NCBI GenBank assembly: GCA_037388705.1
Contig: JARRJY010000015.1
Location: forward strand, 1 to 36,571
Source of the DNA: JARRJY01 sp037388705
GTDB lineage: Bacteria > Pseudomonadota > Gammaproteobacteria > UBA6429 > Thiohalophilaceae
DNA length: 36,571 nt
Reading direction: 5' to 3'
Shown: positions 24,396 through 32,743 of the stretch, piece by piece
How positions within the stretch are numbered: position 1 is the first letter of the stretch
Layout: the number at the start of each line of letters is the position of its first letter
Translations under genes and position numbers: made by a program
Notes under the pieces: model-generated
What the model was told of the DNA's origin: nothing
Database searches by the model: none
What the model saw: the letters and a program-made list of their open reading frames with translations, nothing else

Positions 24396-24424
24396 ATCAT
24401 AACATTTTTGCCCCTGTTCCACAA
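24396..24424 (-). promoter_or_regulatory. Possible sigma-70 promoter of the KamA-family gene
   Basis: On the minus strand TTGTGG and TATGAT are separated by 17 bases, with an AT-rich stretch upstream. The predicted start near 24389 lies at the first hairpin of the structured leader. Confidence 0.5.
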
Positions 24425-24569
24425 ATTATAAAGCTAGTAAAATCAATAAGTTAATGTAATTCACCAGCTATATAGGGTTGTTTCACTCCTTATTTTTCAT
24501 GGATTGTCAATCTCGACCTGCTCCCCCCTTATCTCTACAATATGACTTTACATGAGGTGTAGTTTCTAG

Positions 24570-26582
24570 ATGTCCGACGGATTAAATCCCAGCCAACAAG
24601 CGGCTGTACGTCATATTGATGGCCCTTCCCTGGTTCTGGCTGGCGCCGGCAGCGGCAAGACCCGCGTTATCACGCATAAAATTGCTTACCTGATAAGGGA
24701 CTGTGGAATCGCCCCCCATCACGTTGCGGCAGTAACTTTTACCAACAAGGCTGCTAGAGAAATGCGAGAGCGAGTTTCCAGCCTGCTCAAAGATGTCGAT
24801 ACCAAGGGACTGCGCATCTCTACCTTCCATACCCTGGGTCTGGATATTCTGCGTCGCGAGTTAAAACAGCTGGATTACAAACCGGGTTTTTCTATATACG
24901 ACAATACCGACAGCATAGGTTTGATTAAAGAACTCATGCGTAAGGCCTTTGGCGACCATGGCAACCAGTCCGATCAAATGCTCTGGCAAATATCACGCTG
25001 GAAGAATGCTTTTGTTTTACCGGAAGAAGCACTGCTTCAGGCCAATGGCGATGCCGGTTTAAGTATCGCTGCCCGTCTATATGAACAATACAACCATTAC
25101 CTTAAAACTTATAACGCCGTCGACTTTGATGACCTGATCATGTTGCCGGTTTTACTGTTTCGTGACCAGCCTGACGTGCTGGAACGCTGGCAAAACAGAC
25201 TTCGTTATTTACTTGTTGATGAGTACCAGGACACTAACAGCACGCAGTATGAACTGGTTAAACAATTAGTTGGTGTCAGTGGGCGCCTGACAGTAGTAGG
25301 CGACGATGATCAATCCATCTATGCATGGCGAGGCGCACAACCTGAAAACCTGGCATTGCTAAAACAGGATTTCCCCAGGCTCGAGGTAATTAAACTCGAA
25401 CAAAACTATCGTTCTACCGGCAGAATTCTAAAGGCTGCCAACCAGTTAATAGCCAACAACCCGCATGTATTTGAGAAAAGACTCTGGAGTGAGCTTGGTT
25501 TTGGGGATCCCATCCGTGTACTCAGGGCACCGAATGATGAACAGGAGGCTGAACAGGTTGTTGCAGAACTGGTACATCACCAATTTATAAAACGAACTAA
25601 ACATAGTGATTACGCTATCCTTTATCGTGGAAATTACCAGTCACGTTTATTTGAGCGCGCCCTGCGTGAAAGTAACGTGCCTTACTATTTAAGTGGCGGC
25701 ATCTCATTTTTCGCTTACTCGGAAATCAAGGACATCATGGCTTACCTACGCCTGATATGTAATCCTGATGATGACAATGCCTTTGTACGTATCGTAAATA
25801 CACCACGCAGAGAAGTTGGTCCTTCTACACTTGAAAAACTTAATGAGTATGCGCAACAACGTAATAATTCATTATTTGCTTCCTGTTTTGAAATGGGTTT
25901 ACAACAACATTTATCAGCACGTGCCTGTGAACGCTTAAAACACTTTGCTGACTGGGTACTCTCGCTACAATACCGTATTGAAAGTGGTGAAACGGTTACC
26001 GTTGTTCGGCAACTACTTAATGATATTGATTACGAACGTTGGTTAACAGACAACACACCAGATGAACTACAGGCGCAACGAAAAATTGATAACGTGCAGG
26101 AACTGGTGAGCTGGATAAATCGTTTAGCCAAATCTGACCCGGATGCCAAACTGGATGAACTGGTTGCCAGGCTAACGTTACTTGATACGCTGGATAAGGA
26201 AGAGGATGAAGATCGTGGTAACCAGGTTCACCTTATGACGCTACATGCTGCCAAGGGGCTGGAATTTCCACATGTTTTCCTGGTTGGTATGGAAGAGGAA
26301 CTGTTGCCGCACCGCTCAAGCATTGAAGAAGATAATATTGAAGAAGAACGACGCCTGGCCTATGTCGGTATTACCCGTGCACAAAAAACCCTGACCATTA
26401 CAATGGCAGCTCAGCGTAAACGGTATGGAGAAAAGATAGACTGCCAACCCAGCCGGTTCCTTGATGAGTTACCGCAGGATGACCTGCAATGGAGTGGCGC
26501 AGGTATTGAAAAGACGGCAGCGAGCCAGCAAAGTGGCCAGCAAACCATTAACAGCCTCAAGGAAATGCTGGCAAACAGCTAA
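24570..26582 (+). CDS. rep: ATP-dependent DNA helicase Rep
   Basis: A 670-residue superfamily-1 UvrD/Rep helicase that moves 3' to 5' on single-stranded DNA and helps replication forks past obstacles. Motifs in order: LNPSQQAAV (Q motif), AGAGSGKT (residues 24-31, Walker A), TFTNKAAREMRERV (Ia), LLVDEYQDTN (about 214-223, Walker B), VVGDDDQSIYAWRGA (III), LEQNYRSTGRIL (IV), VHLMTLHAAKGLEFPHVFLVG (V) and RRLAYVGITRAQKTL (VI). Length and the LNPSQQAAV-RHIDGP opening fit Rep better than UvrD. A GAGGTG ribosome-binding site lies before the ATG. Monocistronic; no terminator seen. Confidence 0.93.
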   Translation: MSDGLNPSQQAAVRHIDGPSLVLAGAGSGKTRVITHKIAYLIRDCGIAPHHVAAVTFTNKAAREMRERVSSLLKDVDTKGLRISTFHTLGLDILRRELKQLDYKPGFSIYDNTDSIGLIKELMRKAFGDHGNQSDQMLWQISRWKNAFVLPEEALLQANGDAGLSIAARLYEQYNHYLKTYNAVDFDDLIMLPVLLFRDQPDVLERWQNRLRYLLVDEYQDTNSTQYELVKQLVGVSGRLTVVGDDDQSIYAWRGAQPENLALLKQDFPRLEVIKLEQNYRSTGRILKAANQLIANNPHVFEKRLWSELGFGDPIRVLRAPNDEQEAEQVVAELVHHQFIKRTKHSDYAILYRGNYQSRLFERALRESNVPYYLSGGISFFAYSEIKDIMAYLRLICNPDDDNAFVRIVNTPRREVGPSTLEKLNEYAQQRNNSLFASCFEMGLQQHLSARACERLKHFADWVLSLQYRIESGETVTVVRQLLNDIDYERWLTDNTPDELQAQRKIDNVQELVSWINRLAKSDPDAKLDELVARLTLLDTLDKEEDEDRGNQVHLMTLHAAKGLEFPHVFLVGMEEELLPHRSSIEEDNIEEERRLAYVGITRAQKTLTITMAAQRKRYGEKIDCQPSRFLDELPQDDLQWSGAGIEKTAASQQSGQQTINSLKEMLANS

Positions 26583-26675
26583 ATAAATAAGCTATTACTT
26601 ACTAATACTTCACTACAGATTTTATTATAAACGTAAATTTAGAAATTATTTTAGAATAAATCGAACCACCTGAAT

Positions 26676-27338
26676 ATGCACTTTTATCAATCGAATAAAG
26701 TTACTGAACTTGGAATAAAAACTGTAACCTGGATTGAATATGGAGTAGACAATACAGTTACCCCCCAAGATCTTGATTCAGTCCGTAAAGAATATTACAC
26801 ACGAGCTATCAACAATAAGGATAATATTGACGAATGTATTGCTGGATATTACAAGCTTCGGAAGAGTGTTGATCGTTCAGTCCGTCGTTTCCCGCCATCC
26901 CCATTAGCACTTCAATCACAATTTAATCGCAAAGGTGAAATTGTTTCCATTAGCACAACTGTTGATATCTATAATCTTGTTTCCCTAAGCACCGGATTAT
27001 CAATTGGCGCCCATGATCTTTCAGCCATTAATGGAGATGTACGGCTTGATATGACACAAGGTAATGAACGTTTTCATCCCATAGGCAGTGAGAATGAGCG
27101 TGAACTACCTGCCGGCGAATACGCTTATCTCGATGAACAAAACCAGGTGCTTTGTCGTATGGAGTACCGACAGTCAGCTAACACCTGCTTGACACATAAA
27201 AATATGGACTGCCTATTCATCGTGCAAGGTCACCAGGATACCAGTCATGAAGTACTCCACCAAACGGCAGATCAAGTCAGCAAGTTATTACAAACCTGGT
27301 GTAACAGCCGTCGTGGCGAGATATGGCAAACACCTTAA
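26676..27338 (+). CDS. Stand-alone B3/B4 domain protein (PheRS beta-chain editing-domain-like)
   Basis: A 220-residue protein with the B3/4 fold found in the beta chain of phenylalanyl-tRNA synthetase, where it hydrolyses Tyr-tRNA(Phe). Typical features are VDIYNLVSLSTGLSIGAHDL (about 95-115), GDVRLDMTQGNERFHPIG, AYLDEQNQVLCRMEYRQS and CLFIVQGHQDTS near the C-terminus. The stand-alone family is widespread and its substrate unclear; tRNA editing or binding is inferred from the fold. No good ribosome-binding site precedes the ATG at 26676, so the true start could differ. It follows rep on the same strand by 93 bases and may be weakly coupled. Confidence 0.82.
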   Translation: MHFYQSNKVTELGIKTVTWIEYGVDNTVTPQDLDSVRKEYYTRAINNKDNIDECIAGYYKLRKSVDRSVRRFPPSPLALQSQFNRKGEIVSISTTVDIYNLVSLSTGLSIGAHDLSAINGDVRLDMTQGNERFHPIGSENERELPAGEYAYLDEQNQVLCRMEYRQSANTCLTHKNMDCLFIVQGHQDTSHEVLHQTADQVSKLLQTWCNSRRGEIWQTP

Positions 27339-27425
27339 ATAAATCAATTCTGCAACCACTATCTAAATACTGAACATTTACATTCATTTATTCCAGTTTT
27401 GATCGTGTTTGCCAACAGGGATGCT

Positions 27426-27857
27426 TTAGTCACACGTATAGTTAATATTAATACTATTGTCACGCTCAAGCAGCCAGCACCTTTCATTATTTGTATAACC
27501 TAGTTTTTCGTAATACGAATTAGCAGACGGGGCAGCGATTAAAATTATCTTACAATATGGTCCAAGTTGTTGCTGGGTAATTTTTTGAAGTTTTTTGCCA
27601 ATACCCATTCCCTGGAATTCTTTATTAACTGCTAAATCAGAAAGATAACATGCATAATGAAAGTCTGTGATGCAGCGAGAAATACCAATGAGCTTTTCAC
27701 CATTCCATGCCGTCACTACTAAATTACTGTTTTCAAGCATACCCTGAATACACACCATATTATCAACGGGGCGGCGTTTTGCCAGAGTGGATTCATTCAA
27801 TAATTTAATAAATTGTTTTACTGATACCGGCGTATTTACTTTATATTCAATATTCAT
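27426..27857 (-). CDS. GNAT-family N-acetyltransferase
   Basis: A 143-residue acyl-CoA-dependent acetyltransferase. Motif A, with the acetyl-CoA pyrophosphate loop, is VNKEFQGMGIGKKLQ (about 75-90), and motif B is APSANSYYEKLGYTNNERC (about 108-126). The substrate is unknown. It is minus-strand, convergent with the B3/4 gene, and separated by 115 bases of AT-rich DNA from the end of the methylamine operon, so it could receive read-through from it. Reading TTTTT-rich flanks found no convincing terminator. Confidence 0.87.
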   Translation of the reverse strand: MNIEYKVNTPVSVKQFIKLLNESTLAKRRPVDNMVCIQGMLENSNLVVTAWNGEKLIGISRCITDFHYACYLSDLAVNKEFQGMGIGKKLQKITQQQLGPYCKIILIAAPSANSYYEKLGYTNNERCWLLERDNSININYTCD

Positions 27858-27972
27858 TTAATTCTTGTAAAGAATCAGTCGATTTTTTCAAAGTTAACCA
27901 GGCAATTAATAGCATATTTTAACGATTAGTGAACAAAAGCTTGGTGACCAGCTAACAATATTCAACTATATA

Positions 27973-29301
27973 TCAGTAGCCTCCCTGACCAGGTACCCAC
28001 TGCGTACCAGCAAGTGGTACACGAGCCATTGCAGCAGCTTCAACATTCAGCGCCACCAAATCTTCCGGTTCAAGGTTCCGTAAATGTGACTTGCCACAGG
28101 CACGCGCCAGGGTTTGTGCCTCCATGGTTAACACACGAAGATAATTAGCCAGTCGATGACCGGCTTCAACAGGATCAAGTCGTGAAGATAATTTTTCATC
28201 CTGGGTTGAGATACCTGCCGGGCAACGTCCTTCATGGTAGTCATCGAAGTAACCTGCTGCGGAACCAATTGTCTCGTAATCTTTTTGCCAGCGCGGACTG
28301 TTGCACCCCAGTGCAATCAGTGCGGCAGTACCGATGGCTACCGCGTCTGCCCCCAACGCCATGGCCTTGGCCACATCGGCTCCGTTACGAATTCCACCAG
28401 AAACGATTAACTGAACCTTACGATGCATATCCATTTCCTGCAATGCCTGCACTGCCTGTGGAATAGCTGCGAGGGTTGGGATACCCACATGTTCAATAAA
28501 CACTTCCTGGGTGGCCGCGGTTCCACCTTGCATACCATCAAGCACGATTACATCGGCACCGGCTTTCACCGCCAGCTTAACATCATAATAGGTTCGCGTT
28601 GCACCAATCTTTATGTAGATAGGTTTTTCCCAGTCAGTAATTTCACGCAGTTCTTCAATTTTTATGGCCAGGTCATCGGGACCTGTCCAGTCCGGGTGGC
28701 GGCAAGCGCTGCGTTGGTCGATACCTACCGGCAGAGTACGCATACTGGCAACACGTTCAGTGATCTTCTGTCCAAGTAACATGCCACCACCACCAGGCTT
28801 TGCTCCCTGCCCCAGTACCACTTCAATGGCATCAGCCTTGCGCAGATCATCCGGGTTCATACCATAACGCGATGGCAGGTATTGATAGACCAGGTGCTTT
28901 GACTGTCCGCGTTCTTCAGGAGTCATGCCACCATCACCGGTTGTCGTGCTGGTGCCCACTTCCGATGCACCGCGCCCCAGGGCTTCTTTAGCCTGTGCTG
29001 ATAATGCACCGAAGCTCATACCAGCAATGGTCACAGGTGTTTGTAAATGTAAGGGCTTGCTGGCAAAACGATCGCCAAGAATAATATCGGTATCACAACG
29101 TTCACGATAACCTTCCAGTGGATAACGTGACATGCTGGCACCAAGAAACAGCAGGTCATCAAAGTGTGGTACCTTACGCTTGGCACCAAAACCCCTGATG
29201 TCGTAAATGCCAGTATCAGCAGCACGCTGTATTTCATGGATAACATCACGATCAAATGTTGTTGATTCACGTAAACCTGGTTTTACATTAATATCTGACA
29301 T
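27973..29301 (-). CDS. mgsC: N-methylglutamate synthase subunit C (glutamate-synthase-like, FMN-binding)
   Basis: A 442-residue protein homologous to the FMN-binding central domain of glutamate synthase (GlxD-type). It has MSFGALSAQAKEALGRGAS, TGDGGMTPEER, GQGAKPGGGGMLLG, IKIGATRTYYDVKLAVKAGADVIVLDGMQGGTAATQ and the late RCPAGISTQ, which matches the CPTGIATQ around an iron-sulfur ligand in glutamate synthase; only some of the expected cysteines are obvious. With MgsA and MgsB it makes N-methylglutamate. The ATG at 29301 follows a GAGGAAAG ribosome-binding site; the frame stays open upstream into mgsB, but that extension is not protein-like. It is the last gene of the operon in the window. Confidence 0.92.
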   Translation of the reverse strand: MSDINVKPGLRESTTFDRDVIHEIQRAADTGIYDIRGFGAKRKVPHFDDLLFLGASMSRYPLEGYRERCDTDIILGDRFASKPLHLQTPVTIAGMSFGALSAQAKEALGRGASEVGTSTTTGDGGMTPEERGQSKHLVYQYLPSRYGMNPDDLRKADAIEVVLGQGAKPGGGGMLLGQKITERVASMRTLPVGIDQRSACRHPDWTGPDDLAIKIEELREITDWEKPIYIKIGATRTYYDVKLAVKAGADVIVLDGMQGGTAATQEVFIEHVGIPTLAAIPQAVQALQEMDMHRKVQLIVSGGIRNGADVAKAMALGADAVAIGTAALIALGCNSPRWQKDYETIGSAAGYFDDYHEGRCPAGISTQDEKLSSRLDPVEAGHRLANYLRVLTMEAQTLARACGKSHLRNLEPEDLVALNVEAAAMARVPLAGTQWVPGQGGY

Positions 29302-29311
29302 AATTCTTTCC

Positions 29312-29995
29312 TCAATAAGCCGACGCGTTATCGACTTTGAAATGATAAAGTTGACGCGCTGAACCATAACGTTTGAATTGCGAGGTATCCGCATCAATAC
29401 TCGCCCGGTTTAGCAACTCTTTTAATTCTTCGTGGTGTTCTTCACGCATTTCCTTTTCAATACAGTCAGCGCCCAGTGATGCAACCTTACCTTTGACGTA
29501 GATGTGAACTTCGTATAACGAGTCACCCAGCGCGTCTCCGGTATCACCACACACCACCAGACGTCCGGCCTGTCCCATGAATGCACTCATGTGGCCGACA
29601 TCGCCCTTCACCACGATATCGATACCTTTCATGGAAATTCCGCAACGTGCCGCGGCATTACCTTCGATAACCAGCAGTCCACCGTGCCCGGTCGCACCCG
29701 CCGCTTGTGACGCATCACCTTTGATACGCACTGTACCTGACATCATGTTCTCTGCCACACCCTGGCCAACATTACCATGCACCGTAATGGAAGCTTTTTT
29801 ATTCATACCGGCACAGTAGTAACCGGTGTGCCCTTCTATATCGACACTGATGTTCTGATCCACACCACAGGCAATGGCATGTTTACCCATGGGTTTCTGT
29901 ACAACCCATTCACGTTCTTCACATTTATCAGCTTGGTCATGTAGCGCCTGATTCAGTTCACGTATCGATGATTCCTGTAGGTTAATAGTCTTCAT
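29312..29995 (-). CDS. mgsB: N-methylglutamate synthase subunit B (GXGXG beta-helix)
   Basis: A 227-residue protein like the C-terminal beta-helix domain of glutamate synthase (GlxC-type), with repeated glycine turns: GHTGYYCAGMN, GNVGQGVAENMMSG, GDASQAAGATGHGG, GNAAARCGISMKG, GDVGHMSAFMGQAG and GDTGDALGDSLY. It is thought to hold the other two subunits together. The ATG at 29995 overlaps the mgsA stop by four bases (ATGA), and mgsC follows after 10 bases. Confidence 0.9.
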   Translation of the reverse strand: MKTINLQESSIRELNQALHDQADKCEEREWVVQKPMGKHAIACGVDQNISVDIEGHTGYYCAGMNKKASITVHGNVGQGVAENMMSGTVRIKGDASQAAGATGHGGLLVIEGNAAARCGISMKGIDIVVKGDVGHMSAFMGQAGRLVVCGDTGDALGDSLYEVHIYVKGKVASLGADCIEKEMREEHHEELKELLNRASIDADTSQFKRYGSARQLYHFKVDNASAY

Positions 29996-30909
29996 GCTAC
30001 TGCCCCCAGTTTTGCAGTACGTTCCCATAGATAAATTCTGGCAGGTTCCGGCTCCCAGACTCGCGCCTGTTCAATACTAGGTAAGTCCACCAGTGCACGA
30101 TACTCGGAAGCCATCGCTACATAGTCATCCGTTTCTGCCAGTACGGCTGGTTTACAGGCAATGGGATCACGTAATACCGCAAAACCATCACGTGTTCCGA
30201 TTGCAAAGGTAAAGAAACCATCCAGATCCTTGAGACTATTTTTCAGTGCCTGTTCTAGACTGTCGCCTTCACGTAAACGCCAGGTCAGGTAACCCGCTGC
30301 GACTTCTGAATCATTTTCCGTTTCAAAGTGAATACCATAGCGCTGCAGGCGGGAACGTAAACGGTTATGGTTGGACAGGGAACCGTTATGTACCAGGCAG
30401 AGATCCATCCCTGTTGAAAAAGGGTGACTGCCTGCCATGGTCACCGCACTTTCTGTTGCCATGCGGGTATGGCCAATAATATGTGTACCTTGCATACCAG
30501 GCAGGTTAAAACGTTTAATGATCTTCTCAGGTAAACCAACACCTTTAAGGATCTCAATACTCTGTCCTACGCTCATGATCTTTGCGCCAGGTGCCAGTTC
30601 AGAAAACATTGCCCTGGCAGTATCTTCATCGGTCTGTATTTTGAATACCGCAGCCGTCGAGTTCTGAAACCAGTCCAGTTCGATACCCTTTTCCTTGATG
30701 TTGTTCGCAACCGCCTGCCAGTCAAAGTCAGCATCTTCATGCTGTAGTGTTACCTTCATCCAGTCATCGGGTACTTCATCACCATAAATGGCAAAACCTG
30801 CACTGTCAGGGCCTCGTTCTGTCATCGCCAGTAACATGGGTGAATACAATTCTCCCAAATGTGACTCCAGATCCGGGTTCTTAAGATATAGTCCTGCAAT
30901 TCCACACAT
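29992..30909 (-). CDS. mgsA: N-methylglutamate synthase subunit A (class II amidotransferase-like)
   Basis: A 305-residue Ntn-type glutaminase homologous to the N-terminal domain of glutamate synthase and GlxB. The catalytic Cys2 is in MCGIAGLYLK, with ERGPDSAGFAIYGD (about 31-44), IIGHTRMATES (about 145), GSHPFSTGMDLCLVHNGSLSNHNRLR (about 160-185) and ENDSEVAAGYLTWRL. In the methylamine route it would release the methylamine group of gamma-glutamylmethylamide to MgsC. It is 20 bases after gmaS. Confidence 0.92.
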   Translation of the reverse strand: MCGIAGLYLKNPDLESHLGELYSPMLLAMTERGPDSAGFAIYGDEVPDDWMKVTLQHEDADFDWQAVANNIKEKGIELDWFQNSTAAVFKIQTDEDTARAMFSELAPGAKIMSVGQSIEILKGVGLPEKIIKRFNLPGMQGTHIIGHTRMATESAVTMAGSHPFSTGMDLCLVHNGSLSNHNRLRSRLQRYGIHFETENDSEVAAGYLTWRLREGDSLEQALKNSLKDLDGFFTFAIGTRDGFAVLRDPIACKPAVLAETDDYVAMASEYRALVDLPSIEQARVWEPEPARIYLWERTAKLGAVA

Positions 30910-30929
30910 CGTTATTCACCTGTCATTGC

Positions 30930-32264
30930 TTAGAAAAATTCCGCGTACTGATTGATTTCCCAGTCGGAAACATGACGACTGTACTCGGTCCATTCCATGC
31001 GCTTGATATCAATAAACTCTTTAACAACCGCTTCACCCAGTTTCTCACTGAACAGAGGATCAGCTTCAAGTGCGTTAATCGCCTCACTCAGGTTCTGCGG
31101 AAGGATGCTAATGCCCTGTTCCTTACATGCATCACGATCCATTTCATAGAAGTTAATATTCATCGGCTCGCCCGGGTCCAGTTCACGTTCAACGCCATCA
31201 AGACCGGCCGCGATAATTGCCGCGTGTACCAGGTAAGGATTACAACCGGCATCCGGCAAACGGAATTCTAGGCGACCGTATGGAATACGTACCATGGCTG
31301 AACGGTTGTTATCACCGTAGCCGATATAAGCAGGTGCCCAGGTAGCACCGGATAGGGCGCGTCCAACTACCAGACGTTTATATGAATTAACTGTTGGCGC
31401 GGCAAAGGCGCATAACGCAGGCGCATGATGTAACAACCCTGCCATGAAGTGATAACCTAACTTCGACAGGCCCATGCCGTTCTTATCGGATTCATCGTAA
31501 AACAGGTTACTGTTGTCCTTGTCGCCGATGGATATATGGAAATGCATACCGTTACCTGTACGACTGGAATCAGGCTTGGGCATAAAGGAACATACCATGC
31601 CTTGCTCATTGGCAATTTCACCCGCGGCCATGCGTACAAATACGAAACGATCCGCAGAAGTTAATGCATCTGAATATGTATAGTTGATTTCAAACTGGCC
31701 GTTCGCGTCTTCATGATCGATCTGGTAAACATCAAAATCGACAGCCTGTAATGATTCCACCAGTTTTTCCAGGAACCCGCGTGAGCGTGATAGTCCCTTG
31801 TAGTCGTAACAAGGTTTATCAAGTACGTCTGATTTATCAATAGGTACCAGGCGACCTTCACCTGACTTGGTCATTAAACACATTTCCGGCTCAAGGCCCG
31901 TATAAAGTGTCCAGCCTTTTTCCTTAAGACGGTCCAGCTGTTTTAATAATACGTAACGACTGTCATATTCATAAGGTTCATCATTAACATGACCGGTACA
32001 CACAATACGCGCATAACCGGGTTGCCATGGCACCAGGCTCAAAGTTTCAGGATCACCCTTGGCCATGAAATCAGGACCATGTGGCCCCATTCCCAGACCC
32101 CATACCGCGAATCCCGCAAAACCAGCACCATCTTTAATCACGTCATGAATACAACTGGCTGGCACAGACTTGGTTTTAGCCACGCCATGAATATCAACAA
32201 ACTGGGCCAGTACATATTTAATATCGTTGTCCTTAATTAACTTATCAATCTCATCAGCCGTCAT
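30930..32264 (-). CDS. gmaS: Gamma-glutamylmethylamide synthetase GmaS
   Basis: A 444-residue glutamine-synthetase-fold enzyme that ligates methylamine to glutamate with ATP. The N-terminal beta-grasp VLAQFVDIHGVAKTKSVPA, the catalytic LEPEMCLM (about 125), GNGMHFHIS (about 240), SYKRLVVGRALSGATWAP (about 298), NNRSAMVRIP and LEFRLPDAGCNPY (about 340) are all present. Length and the WGLGMGPHGPDFM segment match GmaS better than GlnA, and the placement between mgd and mgs genes confirms it. A GAGGG-like site precedes the ATG. It lies 14 bases after mgdD. Confidence 0.94.
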   Translation of the reverse strand: MTADEIDKLIKDNDIKYVLAQFVDIHGVAKTKSVPASCIHDVIKDGAGFAGFAVWGLGMGPHGPDFMAKGDPETLSLVPWQPGYARIVCTGHVNDEPYEYDSRYVLLKQLDRLKEKGWTLYTGLEPEMCLMTKSGEGRLVPIDKSDVLDKPCYDYKGLSRSRGFLEKLVESLQAVDFDVYQIDHEDANGQFEINYTYSDALTSADRFVFVRMAAGEIANEQGMVCSFMPKPDSSRTGNGMHFHISIGDKDNSNLFYDESDKNGMGLSKLGYHFMAGLLHHAPALCAFAAPTVNSYKRLVVGRALSGATWAPAYIGYGDNNRSAMVRIPYGRLEFRLPDAGCNPYLVHAAIIAAGLDGVERELDPGEPMNINFYEMDRDACKEQGISILPQNLSEAINALEADPLFSEKLGEAVVKEFIDIKRMEWTEYSRHVSDWEINQYAEFF

Positions 32265-32278
32265 CGTTATGCCCTCTC

Positions 32279-32743
32279 TTATTTAATAAACTTTTCATTA
32301 ACCCTGTTAACGGTTTCATTGAGTGTGTGATGCAGGTACTCACCCAGGCTCGGATCACACCCCAGTAACAGTCCTTCTTCTAAAACCCTTGCCCAGGCAT
32401 TTACCCCGGCAACGGACATCATCAACCAGTCATCGGTTTTTACCTGTCCCATATCCATGTGACAGATATAGGCCATCACTTCTCGCCAGTGCTCACCCTG
32501 CAAAACAAAGGCTTGATCCACTCGCGGGTAAGTCCAGCATGAAGGTAAGTTGGCAACTAAAGGCTTGCTTGATTGCAACAGGAATTCATCCTTGCCGGTG
32601 CGAACCAGGAAACCATCGGGTAAACGCGCTACTTGCATCAATTCAGGTAAGTCATACCCATTAGCCTGTAACACCTCGGGTACATCACACCCGACCAGTA
32701 GGGTTAAAGGTAGCTGTTCAACTTGAAGGGCTACAGGAATCAT
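32279..32743 (-). CDS. mgdD: N-methylglutamate dehydrogenase subunit D (sarcosine-oxidase gamma-like)
   Basis: A 154-residue protein like the gamma subunit of heterotetrameric sarcosine oxidase (SoxG): a GcvT-like fold with CWTYPRVDQAFVLQGEHWREVM (about 70-90) and a conserved C-terminal VNRVNEKFIK. Its ATG overlaps the mgdC stop by one base (TGATG), so translation is coupled. It is a structural subunit without a cofactor motif. Confidence 0.86.
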   Translation of the reverse strand: MIPVALQVEQLPLTLLVGCDVPEVLQANGYDLPELMQVARLPDGFLVRTGKDEFLLQSSKPLVANLPSCWTYPRVDQAFVLQGEHWREVMAYICHMDMGQVKTDDWLMMSVAGVNAWARVLEEGLLLGCDPSLGEYLHHTLNETVNRVNEKFIK

